Origin: Distichodus sexfasciatus
Lineage: Eukaryota; Chordata; Actinopteri; Characiformes; Distichodontidae
Assembly (NCBI GenBank): GCA_032718565.1
Contig: JAVGVS010000231.1
Coordinates: 499,548-563,547, forward strand
Direction of reading: 5' to 3'
Length of the DNA: 64,000 bases
The first letter of the stretch is position 1; each line of letters starts with the position of its first letter. The position numbers were made by a program, and so were the translations under genes. Of the stretch, positions 33,328 through 43,847 are shown piece by piece. The notes below the pieces were generated by a model. The model saw nothing but the letters and a program-made list of their open reading frames with translations, did not search any database and had not been told where the DNA came from.

Positions 33328-34861
33328 CAGTGGGTACAGAAAAGAATCACTCCCTTTGAAATATTTCCATTTTGTTGCTTTACAGCCTTAAATGAAAACA
33401 CACAAAATATGCGTTTTTCCAGCTTTATTTACTCAAGGCAACCTATAACATTCAAGTGAAAGATATCATAGCTAAAAAAATCAAAAACAAGAAATACTGA
33501 GATTAATGAAGGATCACCCCCTCCTAAACAATAGTTGTCAACTCAAACAGGTGTAAGTTAACCACCTTTTTCATTGCACACTATGGTTGATGGCTTCCAC
33601 CTGTGATCAATCGTAATCAGTGTGATTAGTTAAGCATAAAAACAGCTGTTACTGGAGCATGCCCTTGCTTGGTAGTGCAACTGGAAGCAAACAACTGACT
33701 ATGCTTGGCTAGCCACTTTCAAAAGATCTCAGGAATAGCGCTGTGGACAGACATAAGGCAGGAGATGGATACAAAAACATTTCAAAAGCTCTCTCAATCC
33801 CTAAGAGCACTGTAAAATCCATAATAAAGAAGTGGCAAGTGTTTGGTACCACTAGGACCCTCCCTGGAGCCGGCCGTCCCCCCAAACTGGATGGACGAAC
33901 AAGAAGGAAACTGGTAAGAGAGGCTACCAAGAGGCCAATGGCCACTTTGAAGGAGTTACAGGATTTTATGGCAAAGAGTGGTTATTGTGTGCATGTGACA
34001 ACAATTTCACAAGTGCTCCACAATTGTGGCATGTTTGGGAGGGTCGCAAGAAAAAAGTCACTTCTCAAGAAGGCCACATTAAGGCTCGTTTGAACTTCGC
34101 CAGAATGCACCTTGAAGATTCTGATGGACAAGTGGACAAAGGTCTCATGGTCAGATGAGACCAAAATCGAACTATTCGGACTCAATTCCAAATGGTACAC
34201 GTGGCGGAAATCCAATGCAGCTCACCATCCACCACACACCATACCTACAGTAGAGCATGGAGCTGGTGGCATCCTGTTGTGGGGGTGTTTCCCTGCAGCA
34301 GGGCCTGGGGCTCTCGTCAAGGTAGAAGGAAAAATGAATGGGGCAATATATCGTAATATTCTTGAGGAAAACCTGCTGCCCAAAGCGCACAGCAAAACTG
34401 ACCACACAGTGGCTGAAGGAGAAAAAAGTGAATGTCCTTATGTGGCCTAGTCAGAGCCCAGACTTAAATCCTATTGAAAATCTGTGGAAAGATTTGAAGA
34501 TAGCAGTCCACCAACGGTCACCATCCAACGTGACTGAACTTGAGCGGTTCTGTAAAGAAGAGTGGGCAAATATTGTTCAATCTAAATGTGCAAAGTTGAC
34601 AGAGAAGTATCCCAACAGACTCAAGGCTGTCATTAAAGCAAAAGGTGGTTCAACAAAATATTGACATTGAGGGGTGATCCTTCATTAATCTCAGTATTTC
34701 TTGTTTTTGATTTTTTATTATTTTTCTTTAGCTATGATTTCTTTCACTTGAATGTTATAGGTTGCCTTGAGTAAATAAAGCTTGTTCGTGTTTTCATTTT
34801 AGGCTGTGAAGCAACAAAATGGAAATATTTCAAAGGGGATGATTCTTTTCTATACCCACTG
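33328..34861 (+). mobile_element. Tc1/mariner element, complete ends, inactive
   Basis: A 1534-bp element starting CAGTGGGTACAGAAAAGAAT and ending ATTCTTTTCTATACCCACTG, flanked by TA on both sides (33326-33327 and 34862-34863), the known Tc1 target duplication. Terminal inverted repeats are about 190 bp each, since AGATTAATGAAGGATCACCC (33501-33520) has its inverse at 34672-34692. This is the long IR/DR type seen in fish Tc1-like elements. The transposase inside is broken. Confidence 0.95.
33743..34664 (+). pseudogene. Tc1-type transposase, broken
   Basis: Remains of a DDE transposase in the Tc1 copy. The first frame (33743-34093) encodes the paired-like DNA-binding region (ISKALSIPKSTVKSIIKKW) and a GRPR-like hook (GAGRPPKLDGRTRRK), then meets a stop after a frameshift near 34078. 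The second piece (34112-34450) holds WSDETKIELFG with the first catalytic Asp. The third piece (34338-34664, another frame) holds SPDLNPIENLW with the last catalytic Glu. The region of the second Asp is disrupted by a further frameshift or deletion near 34375-34400, so no active enzyme can be made. Start may lie upstream of 33743. Confidence 0.9.
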
Positions 34862-34902
34862 TATGTGGTGGCTCCTGACAAATGCTGTGTGTGCACGGAC
34901 AG

Positions 34903-35351
34903 TAGAGATGTGAACCTTCACTAGTCTCATGATTTGATTTGATTGATTATCATGGTAATGATCTGATTTGATATATCTCGCTGCATCCCATCAATTGCTC
35001 TACATTACTTCATTGTGAGAGCAGCTCACGTCCTCTCATTTGCCTCGAACTCAGAACTTTCTTTGCACGCGACACGTATCCAAAAAAGAGTCTTGCGTCT
35101 TGAGCGTCTTGGGTGTCTTTCATTGTCTTTTCTTTACTACACTGCATGCAGTTTGGGCATGGATGAAAGATCGGGCAGCCTTAGTTACTACTGCAATGTT
35201 CTTTTTAACTAGTATGTTTAGGCCACAGACAAAGAATCACCAAGCAATGTCATTATGATATACTCCACTACGGTCTGCCACTGCATCGATGCAGAATCGT
35301 CCACGTCTACGTCGTGATGCATCGATTACGTGATGAATTTTAACACCCCTA
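34903..35351. mobile_element. hAT-type non-autonomous element, TAGRGATGTGAA family
   Basis: Ends TAGAGATGTGAACC and TTTTAACACCCCTA are imperfect inverted repeats. Flanks ACGGACAG (34895-34902) and ATGGACAG (35352-35359) agree at 7 of 8 positions, an 8-bp target duplication as known for hAT. It is 449 bp, with no transposase, and is the uninterrupted relative of the element at 20041-21628. It lies only 41 bp from the Tc1 element. Confidence 0.85.
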
Positions 35352-35771
35352 ATGGACAGAGGGACAAAGATGTTGCCAGTTTTTTCATGAGAAACCAAAT
35401 CTACATTACAAACCTAAGAGTCCAAAACTCATCTAACACTAACCCTCCAGGATTTCGCAGACCTTTTTTGAGATTGCTGCAGCGTAAAGAGCCTGAGGAG
35501 TTTTTATCACACACATTTCCTGCATCATCTAAACGTAACAAAGAAGTGAGTTTGAGATGACGTATGGCTCAATGTTTTGCGGGTAACGACAATGACTGGT
35601 CAAAAATTGTGGAAAAGTTGCGATAATTGGTCAAATTGCGCGGTAGTAATGAATTTGTGGGGTTTGGCTGAATTTGTAACAGTTGCGCGACATCACGAAA
35701 TCCAGGAGGGTCTGTCTGTCAGGGGTACATGCTGTTTGCAGACTAGTGTGAGTGGTATATAAAGGAAATAT

Positions 35772-35822
35772 GGTGGGTCTAGTGGTTAGGATATTCACTG
35801 CTGGACCAACAGGTGGAGGGTT
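35772..35822 (+). mobile_element. SINE family 2, head fragment
   Basis: GGTGGGTCTAGTGGTTAGG with a decayed B-box region, next to the (TAA)n end of the L2 LINE. Confidence 0.45.
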
Positions 35823-35827
35823 TAAAC

Positions 35828-38800
35828 AACAATAATAATAATAATAATAATAATAATGATGATAATAATGATAATAATAATAATACATTTTATTTGGAAA
35901 GCGTCTTTCAAAACACTCAAGGACACCGTACACAATAAAATGATAAAAAAGAACCAGCATAAGAGCAGACAATCTGTCTACAGAATCTATATAAAACAAT
36001 CCAAAATAATATACCAATGTAACAGTACTTGTACTTGAGTACAAATTTTCAGTACTCTTTCCACTTCTGCTATTAAGGAGAATAGAGTGAGAAATAGTGT
36101 CGAAGGCTGCACTCAGATCAAGGAGAATAAGGATGGTAAGTAGACCGGAGTCAGCTGCCATATGAGGGTCGTTGGTTATTTTTATGAGTGCTGTTTCAGA
36201 GCTATGGAAGGGGCGAAAACCAGACTGGAACCGTTCATACAAATTATTATTAGTTAAGTGAGAATGGATTTGTGTTGCAACTATTTTTTCAAGAATTTTT
36301 GAAAGGAATGGTTAATTGGAAATAGGACGGTAATTATCAAAGTTGTTGGGATCTAGACCGGTTTTTTTCAGTATTGGGGTGATGGCAGCGGTTTTGAAGG
36401 AGGCAGGAACGGTTCCAGTGGTAAGTGAAGAATGTATGATTGCAGAGATAAAAGGGAGCAGCGAGGGTAGACAAGCTTTGACCAGAACTGTAGGGATGGG
36501 GTCTAACTGACAAGTGGAAGGTTCTGACTTACAGATGAGATCTGAGATGTCAGAGATAGAGGAGAGTTGAAAAGCAGAAAAAACAATCAGGGTTCCCACA
36601 CCTTAGTTAACATCAAATTCAAGGACCTTTCAAGGACTTTCCAGGACCAATATCCTCAAATTCAAGGACCACACGCGGCGGCATTTACCTACTGCTACCG
36701 CTGAATATGTTATCAATAAACAATTTTAGATGCAAATTCAATAAAAGACTGTGAATGGCATAGAAGTTGTTGGGACAAAATCAATGCAAGAAAGTGGACT
36801 GAATGTATAACCTACATTCATGTCAATAATATTCATAGCCTACATTCATATCCACAATGCATGGATATGTCCACGCTACATACATTAAGGTTGTACATGC
36901 ATCCAGGAATTCGCATTTTCCGGCAACTTCACTTCCACTCTGACTCAGCGTAACTCTGGTTGCACCTAAAGCGGCTACGCACACGTTACGTTGACTACGT
37001 ACAGGAAACACAAGAATGTAGTGACGAAAATGTACAGAAGAACAAACAAACTTTCGCAAATTAAAAGTCGGCGTAGGCATAGATTTAAACTAACTCGTGG
37101 TGGCAAAATAAAAACATGTTAACAGTGGTCGTCATCCATGAAATTTCAATTCCCCAAAAATATTCAAGGACTTTCAAGGACGGTGTCTTTTTATGCCTGT
37201 TTTCAAAAACTTCCCAGGGCCTTGAACTTATCTGTTCAGATTCACAAACTTTCAAGGATTTCAAAGACCCGTGGGAACCCTGAACAATGTGATGGCAATG
37301 AGATTTCAAGGGTGGTACTACAAGGGACATCAGAAGCTAGGTCTTGGTGAATTTTGTGAATTTTCTCAGTGAAAAATAGCATTAGAAAATCACAGAAGGC
37401 AGATGAGTAGAGGTGGACAGGTAGAGAATCTGGTGGCTTGAAAGAAGAGTTAAGCAGTGAAAACACTGACTTGGTGGAATCTTCATTTAAACAGATAACG
37501 GTAAAATAACAGATAGATTTGGTTTGGTTAATACACTCCTTATAATATAAAATATGATTATTATACATTTCTTTATGGATTATAAGACCAGTTTTCTTAT
37601 AAAGACGTTCAAGCTGTTGACCTTTTGCTTTCAGAAGTCTGAGTTCAGATGTAAACCAGGGTGCTGACTGGGAGAATGATACAGATTTGGTTTTTAATGG
37701 AGCGACAGAGTTTAAGATACTATTGAGACTGCTGTTATAATGGGAAACCAGATCATCCAGGGTGAGTAGGTTATTAAAATGCAAAAGACTTGAAAAAGCA
37801 GAGGAAAGGGTGTCTGAATTAATTTTCTTAATATTACGGAAAGAGATGGTACGAGGGTTCTTGGTTGTACAGAGGGTGATTTTGACATGAAAGAGAGGAG
37901 CAAATGATCAGTGATTGGCAGTTCATCAGCTTTGCAGCTGAAAGGAGTGAGTCCAGAACAACAAACTAAGTCCAAAGTATGGCCCTTAGTAATGAGTGGG
38001 AAAGTTTATTTATTGATGAAGTCCCAAGCTCTCACGGCAGGACACAAAGTCTTTAGTAAGAGGATGATTAATATTGTCCATATGTATGTTGAAGTCTCCC
38101 AGCAGTATTGTATTGGAAGAAACGGTAGACAATGGGTCAACAGATCGGCAAAGTCACTTATAAAATCAGAATTTGACTTCGGAGGGCGGTAGAGAGCAGC
38201 TATGGCGGTTGAGCAGATCCCGAGAGTTGACAGACAACAGATTCAAAAGAGCTGAAGACAGGTACAGACAACGGCAAAACTTTTCAATTTTCGCGATAAA
38301 TTTCCACGAGACCACCACCACGGCCGGACTCCCGAAGTTGACAGGTGTAAACAAACCCAGGGGGAGTGGAGTCGTTGAGCTGCGAAAAGTCATTGGGCTG
38401 TTGCCACGTTTCAGTCAAACAGAAAAAGTCAAACTTACGGTCGGGGAGGAGGTCTTGGACGAGATGTCCCTTGCTCGTCTCTTGCGGATGTTAAGCAGAC
38501 CGAAGTTGACACAGGTGCTGTCGGACTTGGCAAAAGCGTTAGCCGACCTGGTCAGGCTGGCTAACACACTGTGGTCAACAGCCTGGCCGGAGTTCTGTGG
38601 GGGATGGTGAGAAGTGGACCAGAAGGATTGTATTGGTTTGGAGTTGTCATAATGAAAATTCCAGCGAGAGCCCCGACGGATGTACTTTCGGCGAGGGAGG
38701 AATGCGATGTCCGTGTGGAGATGAAGCACAGCCGGCGGTGGAGCAGCCAGGTGAAAACGGAGTCGGAGAAGCTCGTCGGCTGTATATTGGAAAAGTCCCG

Positions 38801-39040
38801 CACCGGGTCGATGGACTGACGACACGAGAGTCCAGACAAACACGAACAATACATAAATCCTGCCAGACCACATCACAGATGAGGACTCTGGCAAGCCAAG
38901 CAGCCAGGTAAACGAATCTGTGGGGGACCGCAGCCAAAACAAACCGGTAAGTTGAACTAGACCCAAATACTCAAACTCTTGCAAAATTGGCCAAATCGCC
39001 AGTAGTGTCAATATAAAATATAAGTGGTTGAAAAGGTTTT
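35828..39040 (-). mobile_element. L2/CR1-type LINE, disrupted
   Basis: Minus-strand LINE. From 39011 down: an N-terminal region of ORF2 (LLRLRFHLAAPPPAVLHL, VNFGLLNIR), endonuclease pieces (38393-38166, 37975-37712), a linker (37784-37300), and reverse transcriptase motifs DPIPTVLVKACLPSLLPFIS (36599-36312) and FQSGFRPFHSSETALIKIT, LILLDLSAAFDTISHSILL (36242-36070). After DTISHSILL it jumps to the 3' UTR, so the catalytic YADD region is deleted. The end reads AAATAAAATGTATTATTATT with a (TAA)n tail at 35828-35887. Several frameshifts and a 695-bp insertion (36588-37282) also break it. Confidence 0.85.
36588..37282. mobile_element. DNA transposon relic inside the L2 LINE
   Basis: Ends CAGGGTTCCCAC and GTGGGAACCCTG are perfect 12-bp inverted repeats. 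AACAAT flanks both sides (36582-36587 and 37283-37288). Inside, phrases such as TTCAAGGACCTTTCAAGGAC repeat near both ends. The LINE sequence resumes on either side, proving a later insertion. No transposase frame. Probably hAT-like by its ends, but the direct repeat seen is 6 bp, not 8. Confidence 0.75.
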
Positions 39041-39104
39041 AAAAATACTAGTCGTGCCAGCGTTCACTCACTGTTACTGGGGGTGTAGCAAAGTTTGCGT
39101 CACA

Positions 39105-39242
39105 CTCTCTAAATCCTACCTCCAGCACTACCACCACTGGGCCCCTGAACAAGACCCTTAACCCCAAGTTGCTGCAGGGAGACTGTCACTGAAATTAGGA
39201 AATGGAACTTGCTCTGGATAAGAGTGTTTGCTAAATGTTGTG
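39105..39242 (+). mobile_element. SINE family 2, body and tail
   Basis: AATCCTACCTCCAGCACTAC, AACAAGACCCTTAACCCCAA, AAATTAGGAAATGGAAC and GGATAAGAGTGTTTGCTAAA. Confidence 0.6.
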
Positions 39243-39264
39243 AAATATCCAAGTGAGACCAATA

Positions 39265-39420
39265 CTTAATGGACAACGGCTGGGATTGGGGACTGAAGCC
39301 CTATATTGGTGATCATAAGGTTGGGGGTTCGAGTCTCAGGAAGCCCAAGCTGCTCCAGGGAGAGTGGCTCTGTACAGAGGAAATGGAAAAGAGCATGTGC
39401 TGAATACTGTAATGTAAATG
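39265..39420 (+). mobile_element. SINE-like element related to family 2
   Basis: GGTTGGGGGTTCGAGTCTCA (B-box-like) with CAAGCTGCTCCAGGGAGAGT and a final GTAATGTAAATGC tail; diverged. Confidence 0.4.
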
Positions 39421-39673
39421 CAACAAGGCAGGCGTAAGAGCTACATCGGTCTCCTGGATGCTCCAGTGAATACCGCTGACAAGGGCATCGATCCCCAAAT
39501 GGAAACTTGTGTTAATTTGTGTTAGACGTTGAAACTTTGGACCTGTCCTGATACAACGCTGTATGAGACAAGTCACTCTACACTTCCTCCAGCACTACCA
39601 CCACTCAGCTCCCAAACAGGAGCACTTTATCCTCATCATAATACACAGCAGACACTCAGATAATACACACAAC

Positions 39674-40650
39674 TAGGGGTGGGCGATATATCCAATATGC
39701 TCAATGTATCTCGGCTTGTTCCACGTGCGATGTTGGAAATGACTCGTGACCATCGAGTATAAATCCTAACGTTATTGTTAAACAGACAGCACGTACTTCG
39801 CTTTCCGGTTTTGCTTTTCTGCCGCGTCAAAGCAGACAGCTCGCTCCCCCGCCCATCCAGAGGACTCGCATGCGCGTTTTGTACCGCTTTCGTGTTTCGC
39901 TTCTCTGCTTGCTCCCCCGCCTACGGCGTCACATCAATGCCAAAACTAGAGCGCGCAAAATGGCTTGCAGCAAAAAATTCATGGGCGTAAATTTCAAAGT
40001 CGCGAGCGCTAATGTGAAACTCGAGAGCACAAAATTAAGAATCGAGTGCGCGGTTGTGATAATATTGCACGCAAACTGTATTTTTCCTCTCGAATGTCTT
40101 TTTTTCTCCTGATGTGTTAAATGTTCTCGCGCGCAACGTAGATTACCGACGAGCAGATTTTTGGTCGAGTGAGATTTCTACGCGCGCGGTTTGAAAGGGG
40201 CGGGTTTTGGCAGTTTCTGCCTGGTTTTCTGATTGACTGCACACTACAGACAGTTTTTACAGAAAAAAACAAAGATGACGTAGAAAGAGGAACAGCGGCA
40301 GGTAGGTTAAACGCAAGTTATAGTTTATCGACCTTATAATTATAATTTAATAGTTAGGTCTTACACGTTTAATAAGCGCGCAATCAATGGCTCCCCTCGC
40401 CCACTTGTCTGTCCCCAATATAAAGTATAAAGTTTGCTATATCATACATATATCATAAAATAAAAGCATTTACTATGTTAAACTTTGGCTAAATTCATTA
40501 TATTGGTGTCATTTTATGCAACACAGGGCCAAATTTATCATTTATACAGTGATTTAGAGGAAATTTTAAGGTATTGAGATATATACCGTGTATCGTGATA
40601 TAGCTTAAAAATATCGCGATATTATTTTTATGCCATATCACCCAGCCCTA
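39674..40650. mobile_element. hAT-type element with perfect 8-bp target duplication
   Basis: Ends TAGGGGTGGGCGATAT and ATATCACCCAGCCCTA are near-perfect inverted repeats. CACACAAC occurs directly on both sides (39666-39673 and 40651-40658). The 977-bp interior has an AT-rich right part (AAAATATCGCGATATTAT) and a CpG-rich left part (39780-40200) with words such as AAAGTCGCGAGCGCTAATGT. No transposase frame, so non-autonomous. The exact duplication suggests a fairly recent insertion. Confidence 0.9.
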
Positions 40651-40824
40651 CACACAACCATCATAATACACACCAGACACTCAGATAATAAGAACCCTAA
40701 CCCTCAGAATTGCACCCTATCCTAATCCTGGACTAGTTCTGGCTTTGAATGGTAAATCTCTGGTATTCCACTTAGTCCAAGACTAGGCTTAATCCATGAG
40801 CAAAAAAACAGCCCTTTATGTTTA

Positions 40825-41053
40825 AGTGAGTGATTATTTGTCTTTGTGAACACAGCCCAGGACAGTCCACCTCTGCCTCTGACCCATCCCTGAAAGAGCA
40901 GCGGGCAGCTGACGTGCAGCACCGGACAGCAGTGCTTGGCAACGGTACCTTGCTCATGAGTACCTCAGTGGTACCTTTACAGATCCGTGACATTACTATT
41001 CATCGCTCCAATCACAGGGAAAACTCCAGAACCATTACAATATCAATTGCCCC
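40825..41053 (-). mobile_element. SINE family 1
   Basis: Minus-strand copy with tail, body (GTACCTTGCTCATGAGTACC) and a diverged head. It lies about 170 bp from a complete hAT-type element. Confidence 0.65.
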
Positions 41054-41379
41054 AGTGGTGGTAGTGCTGGAGGTTGTATGGTCAGACGTGAACCCACAAG
41101 TTTCATGTTGTGAGGAGCGTTAGCTGCAGATTATGAGAAGAGTGAAGTGTATTGCTTTGGGTGTGTATTAAGAGACGAGTATTGTGAGTAAAGTATATTG
41201 CATTTTACAAGCAGAGTCTTTATGTATTCACAGGGAGATGGAGCAGGCTAGACGATGAGAACGCTACACACAGCACTGTGAAGATATAAGGCAGAGGCAG
41301 AGCGTATAGACTCTATCACAACACATCCCCATTAGGATTCTGTTGAAGCTCCGCTGCTCTTAAGCACTTGACAGAAATG

Positions 41380-41765
41380 CAGGTATTACAGAGAGCGGAG
41401 CAGAGCGAGAAAATGTCATAAATAGCCAGGAGTCAAATCGCCCTCTTCCTCCTCCTCCTCTTCCCCCCGATAGAGTGAGCGCTAACTGCTGGGGTCACAG
41501 CCTCCAAAATCAATAGCGATAAACACCGCACGAACAAACAAGGGGAGCTGAGAGAAAATGTCAGCATCCCGACGCCGCGCTCTCCTCCACGCCGGCCGAC
41601 CCACGCCATTTACAGCCCATTTCCCACTATCTCCACACAGAAACACTTTCAGATCTTTATTGCAGCCGTCACTTCGTCCTTGGCGCACTTCGGGCTGGTG
41701 ATTCATACATCATCCACCGCTCATTTTGGGAGCCTTATCGGGGCTCTGCTCTAATAAGTCTGGGC
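41380..41765. promoter_or_regulatory. Possible conserved element near the first coding exon
   Basis: Unique, non-repeat sequence about 1.2 kb inside the intron from the signal-peptide exon. It has a TCTTCCTCCTCCTCCTCTTC tract, AAATCAATAGCGATAAACAC and ATTTACAGCCCATTTCCCAC. The 75-codon minus-strand frame has no known domain. Position and complexity fit an intronic enhancer; not shown. Confidence 0.3.
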
Positions 41766-42926
41766 AGGAGGGACGAACTGATGTGGAGACGCTGTGCCCA
41801 TTTTAGAGCAGGAAAAGTTTAGGCTGTTGGAGGAAACTTGAAAATCCTGGAAGTTAAAAATACTACCTCCATTTAGAGTTAGCATCCTCCCTGATACGAG
41901 GGGTATTAAGCAACCAGACTGGAGATTTTGTGGGCTTCTTAGGCTCTGAGTGATTTAGAGTTCAGTAAAATCAAGTAAGGGGTTTCTCCAGGGATCCTGC
42001 GCCACAGGATTAGGGATCGTCACTAAATTACACAACTAGAAGAGTCAGATATGTATCGTATCAGGTGACATCCATATTTACAATATCCGTCTCAGTCTCG
42101 GACATACAAAAGTGGCATCGTGCCATGTCTGTGTGGTAATTATATAACTGTGACAAATCTTGAGGAGCTTTGGTTCCTGACCCAAAAATTAATAGGACCT
42201 GAAGTGTAAAAGCACAGTGGATCATGGGCGTGCAGAAATTCTTCCAACAAGCAACAAACCCGGTCAGCCGAGCTGATGAAACCAAGCGGTCCATCGACAC
42301 AATCTCAAAACTCAGGTGTGTCAGGTGATGATGTGACATACAGGGTTACTGTTTACTGACTTCTTACAATATTCATATAAAATTGCTGCAGATCTCACAC
42401 ACAATTAATGCAAAAACACAACTGTGATTGTCATTTTCTCCACTTCTAGGGTTAGGGTTATTACATATTATTAACGCCTCATGTGTCCAAATTTACACAT
42501 TAGCATTTTCCACTTGTAGTTTAGAGTTTATGTTTATAGTGTATTTTTATGCGTATATTCTATGTGGCTTCCTTGTAATCGGTCTGTGTGCTTGTACGTA
42601 GCTGAGATGACGCTGAATTGACATGAATGAATGAATTTGAACAGGAGTATGAAGGGTTGTGAGCAGTGAAGTGTTGTGTCGTAATGCTGCTGTGATCTTA
42701 TCTCCACATAAACAGCTCGTTATTTCTGAAACAAACTTTTGTAAAAATTAAGCTGAACAGTCTGTGATCAGCACTAGCAGGTGTGTGAGGAGTTCATCAG
42801 GCAGGTTCCATCAGCTTTTTTGAGGGATTATCACTGTCATAATGTATGACGTGTGTGAGGTTCCAGCAGGTTCCGTTAGCATGTGTGCGGTGTGTTGAAG
42901 GGCTGGAGGCTGTGTGAGGGTCTTAC

Positions 42927-43020
42927 CTTCTGCACCTTCAGCCAGGAAGCGAGGGAGAGGAACCAGCAGGACCATCCCAATCCCCAAAAAACACCTGAAC
43001 AACCAGCTACTCCTCCTCAT
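42927..43020 (-). CDS. pcdh15: pcdh15 first coding exon: signal peptide
   Basis: Minus-strand coding part of the first coding exon, 94 nt (31 codons plus one base). It encodes a signal peptide: a basic start (MRRSSWLFR), a hydrophobic core (FLGIGMVLLVPL) and a small-residue end (FLAEGAE) with likely cleavage near A27 or A30. The ATG at 43020 has A at -3, and an in-frame TGA three codons upstream closes the frame, so no earlier start exists in this exon. The exon ends GCAGAAG followed by GTAAGA, a strong donor. Its phase-1 end joins the microexon at 22247 to give AE-DWQYE. Protocadherin-15 is a tip-link cadherin of inner-ear hair cells and photoreceptors, and the signal peptide sends it to the cell surface. 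The signal peptide alone would not identify the gene; the identification rests on the three downstream exons. Which teleost paralogue (a or b) this is cannot be told. Confidence 0.8.
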
Positions 43021-43064
43021 CTTCACTCACTCACTCACTCACTCACTCACTCACGGCTGAGCAC
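43021..43064 (-). other. 5' UTR part of pcdh15 exon with (GTGA)n tract
   Basis: On the minus strand a pyrimidine-rich stretch ends in CTCCTCCCAG at 43065, a good 3' splice acceptor. I therefore infer that the exon starts at 43064 with 44 nt of 5' UTR. About 31 nt of this UTR is a GTGA tandem repeat (43024-43054) that runs almost to the start codon. Each pair of units spells GTGAGT, identical to a consensus splice donor. A separate noncoding exon 1 farther upstream is implied but was not located. Transcript data could move the 5' boundary. Confidence 0.55.
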
Positions 43065-43260
43065 CTGGGAGGAGAGAGAGAGAGATAGAGAGAGAGAATG
43101 ATAGAGAGAAGGGAAAACGGAAAGAGAGATGGAGAATAGAGTGAAAAGAAAGAGGGAATAGAAACACAGTGACAGTGAGAGAGAGATGAGATGAGAAAGA
43201 GAAAGTAAAGAGATGGAGAGAATAAAGAGAGAGAGGAGAGAGGTGGAGAGCAGTTATTAT
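43065..43260 (-). promoter_or_regulatory. Extended polypyrimidine tract before the first coding exon
   Basis: The plus strand is almost pure GA here (GAGAGAGATAGAGAGA and variants), so the transcript reads as nearly 200 nt of pyrimidine ending in CTCCTCCCAG. It is far longer than a normal polypyrimidine tract (about 15-20 nt). It probably serves as the 3' splice-site tract and may vary in length between individuals. Confidence 0.5.
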
Positions 43261-43304
43261 CTCTAAACAAGCTTCAGCCGCAGTCTTGAGACAAACATTT
43301 TTTC

Positions 43305-43333
43305 TTCACACACACACACACACACTGCACACA

Positions 43334-43372
<39 letters not shown>

Positions 43373-43473
43373 CACTGCACACACTCTCTCACACACACAC
43401 ACACACTCTCTCTCACACACACACACACACACTGCACACACTCTCTCTCACACACACACACACACTGCACACA

Positions 43474-43512
<39 letters not shown>

Positions 43513-43595
43513 CACTCTCTCTCACACACACACACACTGCACACTCTCTCTCTCACACACACACACACACTCTCTCTCTCACACACACACACACA

Positions 43596-43634
<39 letters not shown>

Positions 43635-43660
43635 CACTCTCTCACACACACACACACACA

Positions 43661-43691
<31 letters not shown>

Positions 43692-43699
43692 TGCACACA

Positions 43700-43740
<41 letters not shown>

Positions 43741-43764
43741 CTCTCTCACACACACACACACACA

Positions 43765-43847
<83 letters not shown>

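Larger units (their letters stand above)
22248..42926 (-). other. pcdh15 intron after the signal-peptide exon (20.7 kb)
   Basis: Runs from donor GTAAGA (42926) to acceptor TGTAATGCAG (22248). It carries the largest TE load of the gene: hAT copies, an insertion with GGGGGCC ends, a Tc1 relic, an L2 LINE, SINEs, a CpG-rich island at 27190-27640 and a possible enhancer at 31500-31930. Stretches I cannot assign: 24200-24480, 25120-25765, 26010-27180, 27650-28400, 28950-29480, 29520-30350, 30860-31160, 31930-32000, 32760-33320, 35360-35770 and 41770-42900. Confidence 0.75.

Noticed and set aside
33743..34093. Helix-turn-helix frame as a host transcription factor
   Set aside because: It lies inside a Tc1 element with terminal inverted repeats and TA flanks and is the transposase N-terminus.
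39870..40112. 80-codon frame in CpG-rich sequence
   Set aside because: Wholly inside the non-autonomous hAT element at 39674-40650.
42811..43026. Longer version of the signal-peptide frame (GTG start, read into the intron)
   Set aside because: The GTG is part of the GTGA repeat; the ATG at 43020 has a good context. The frame beyond 42927 is intron after a clear GTAAGA donor.
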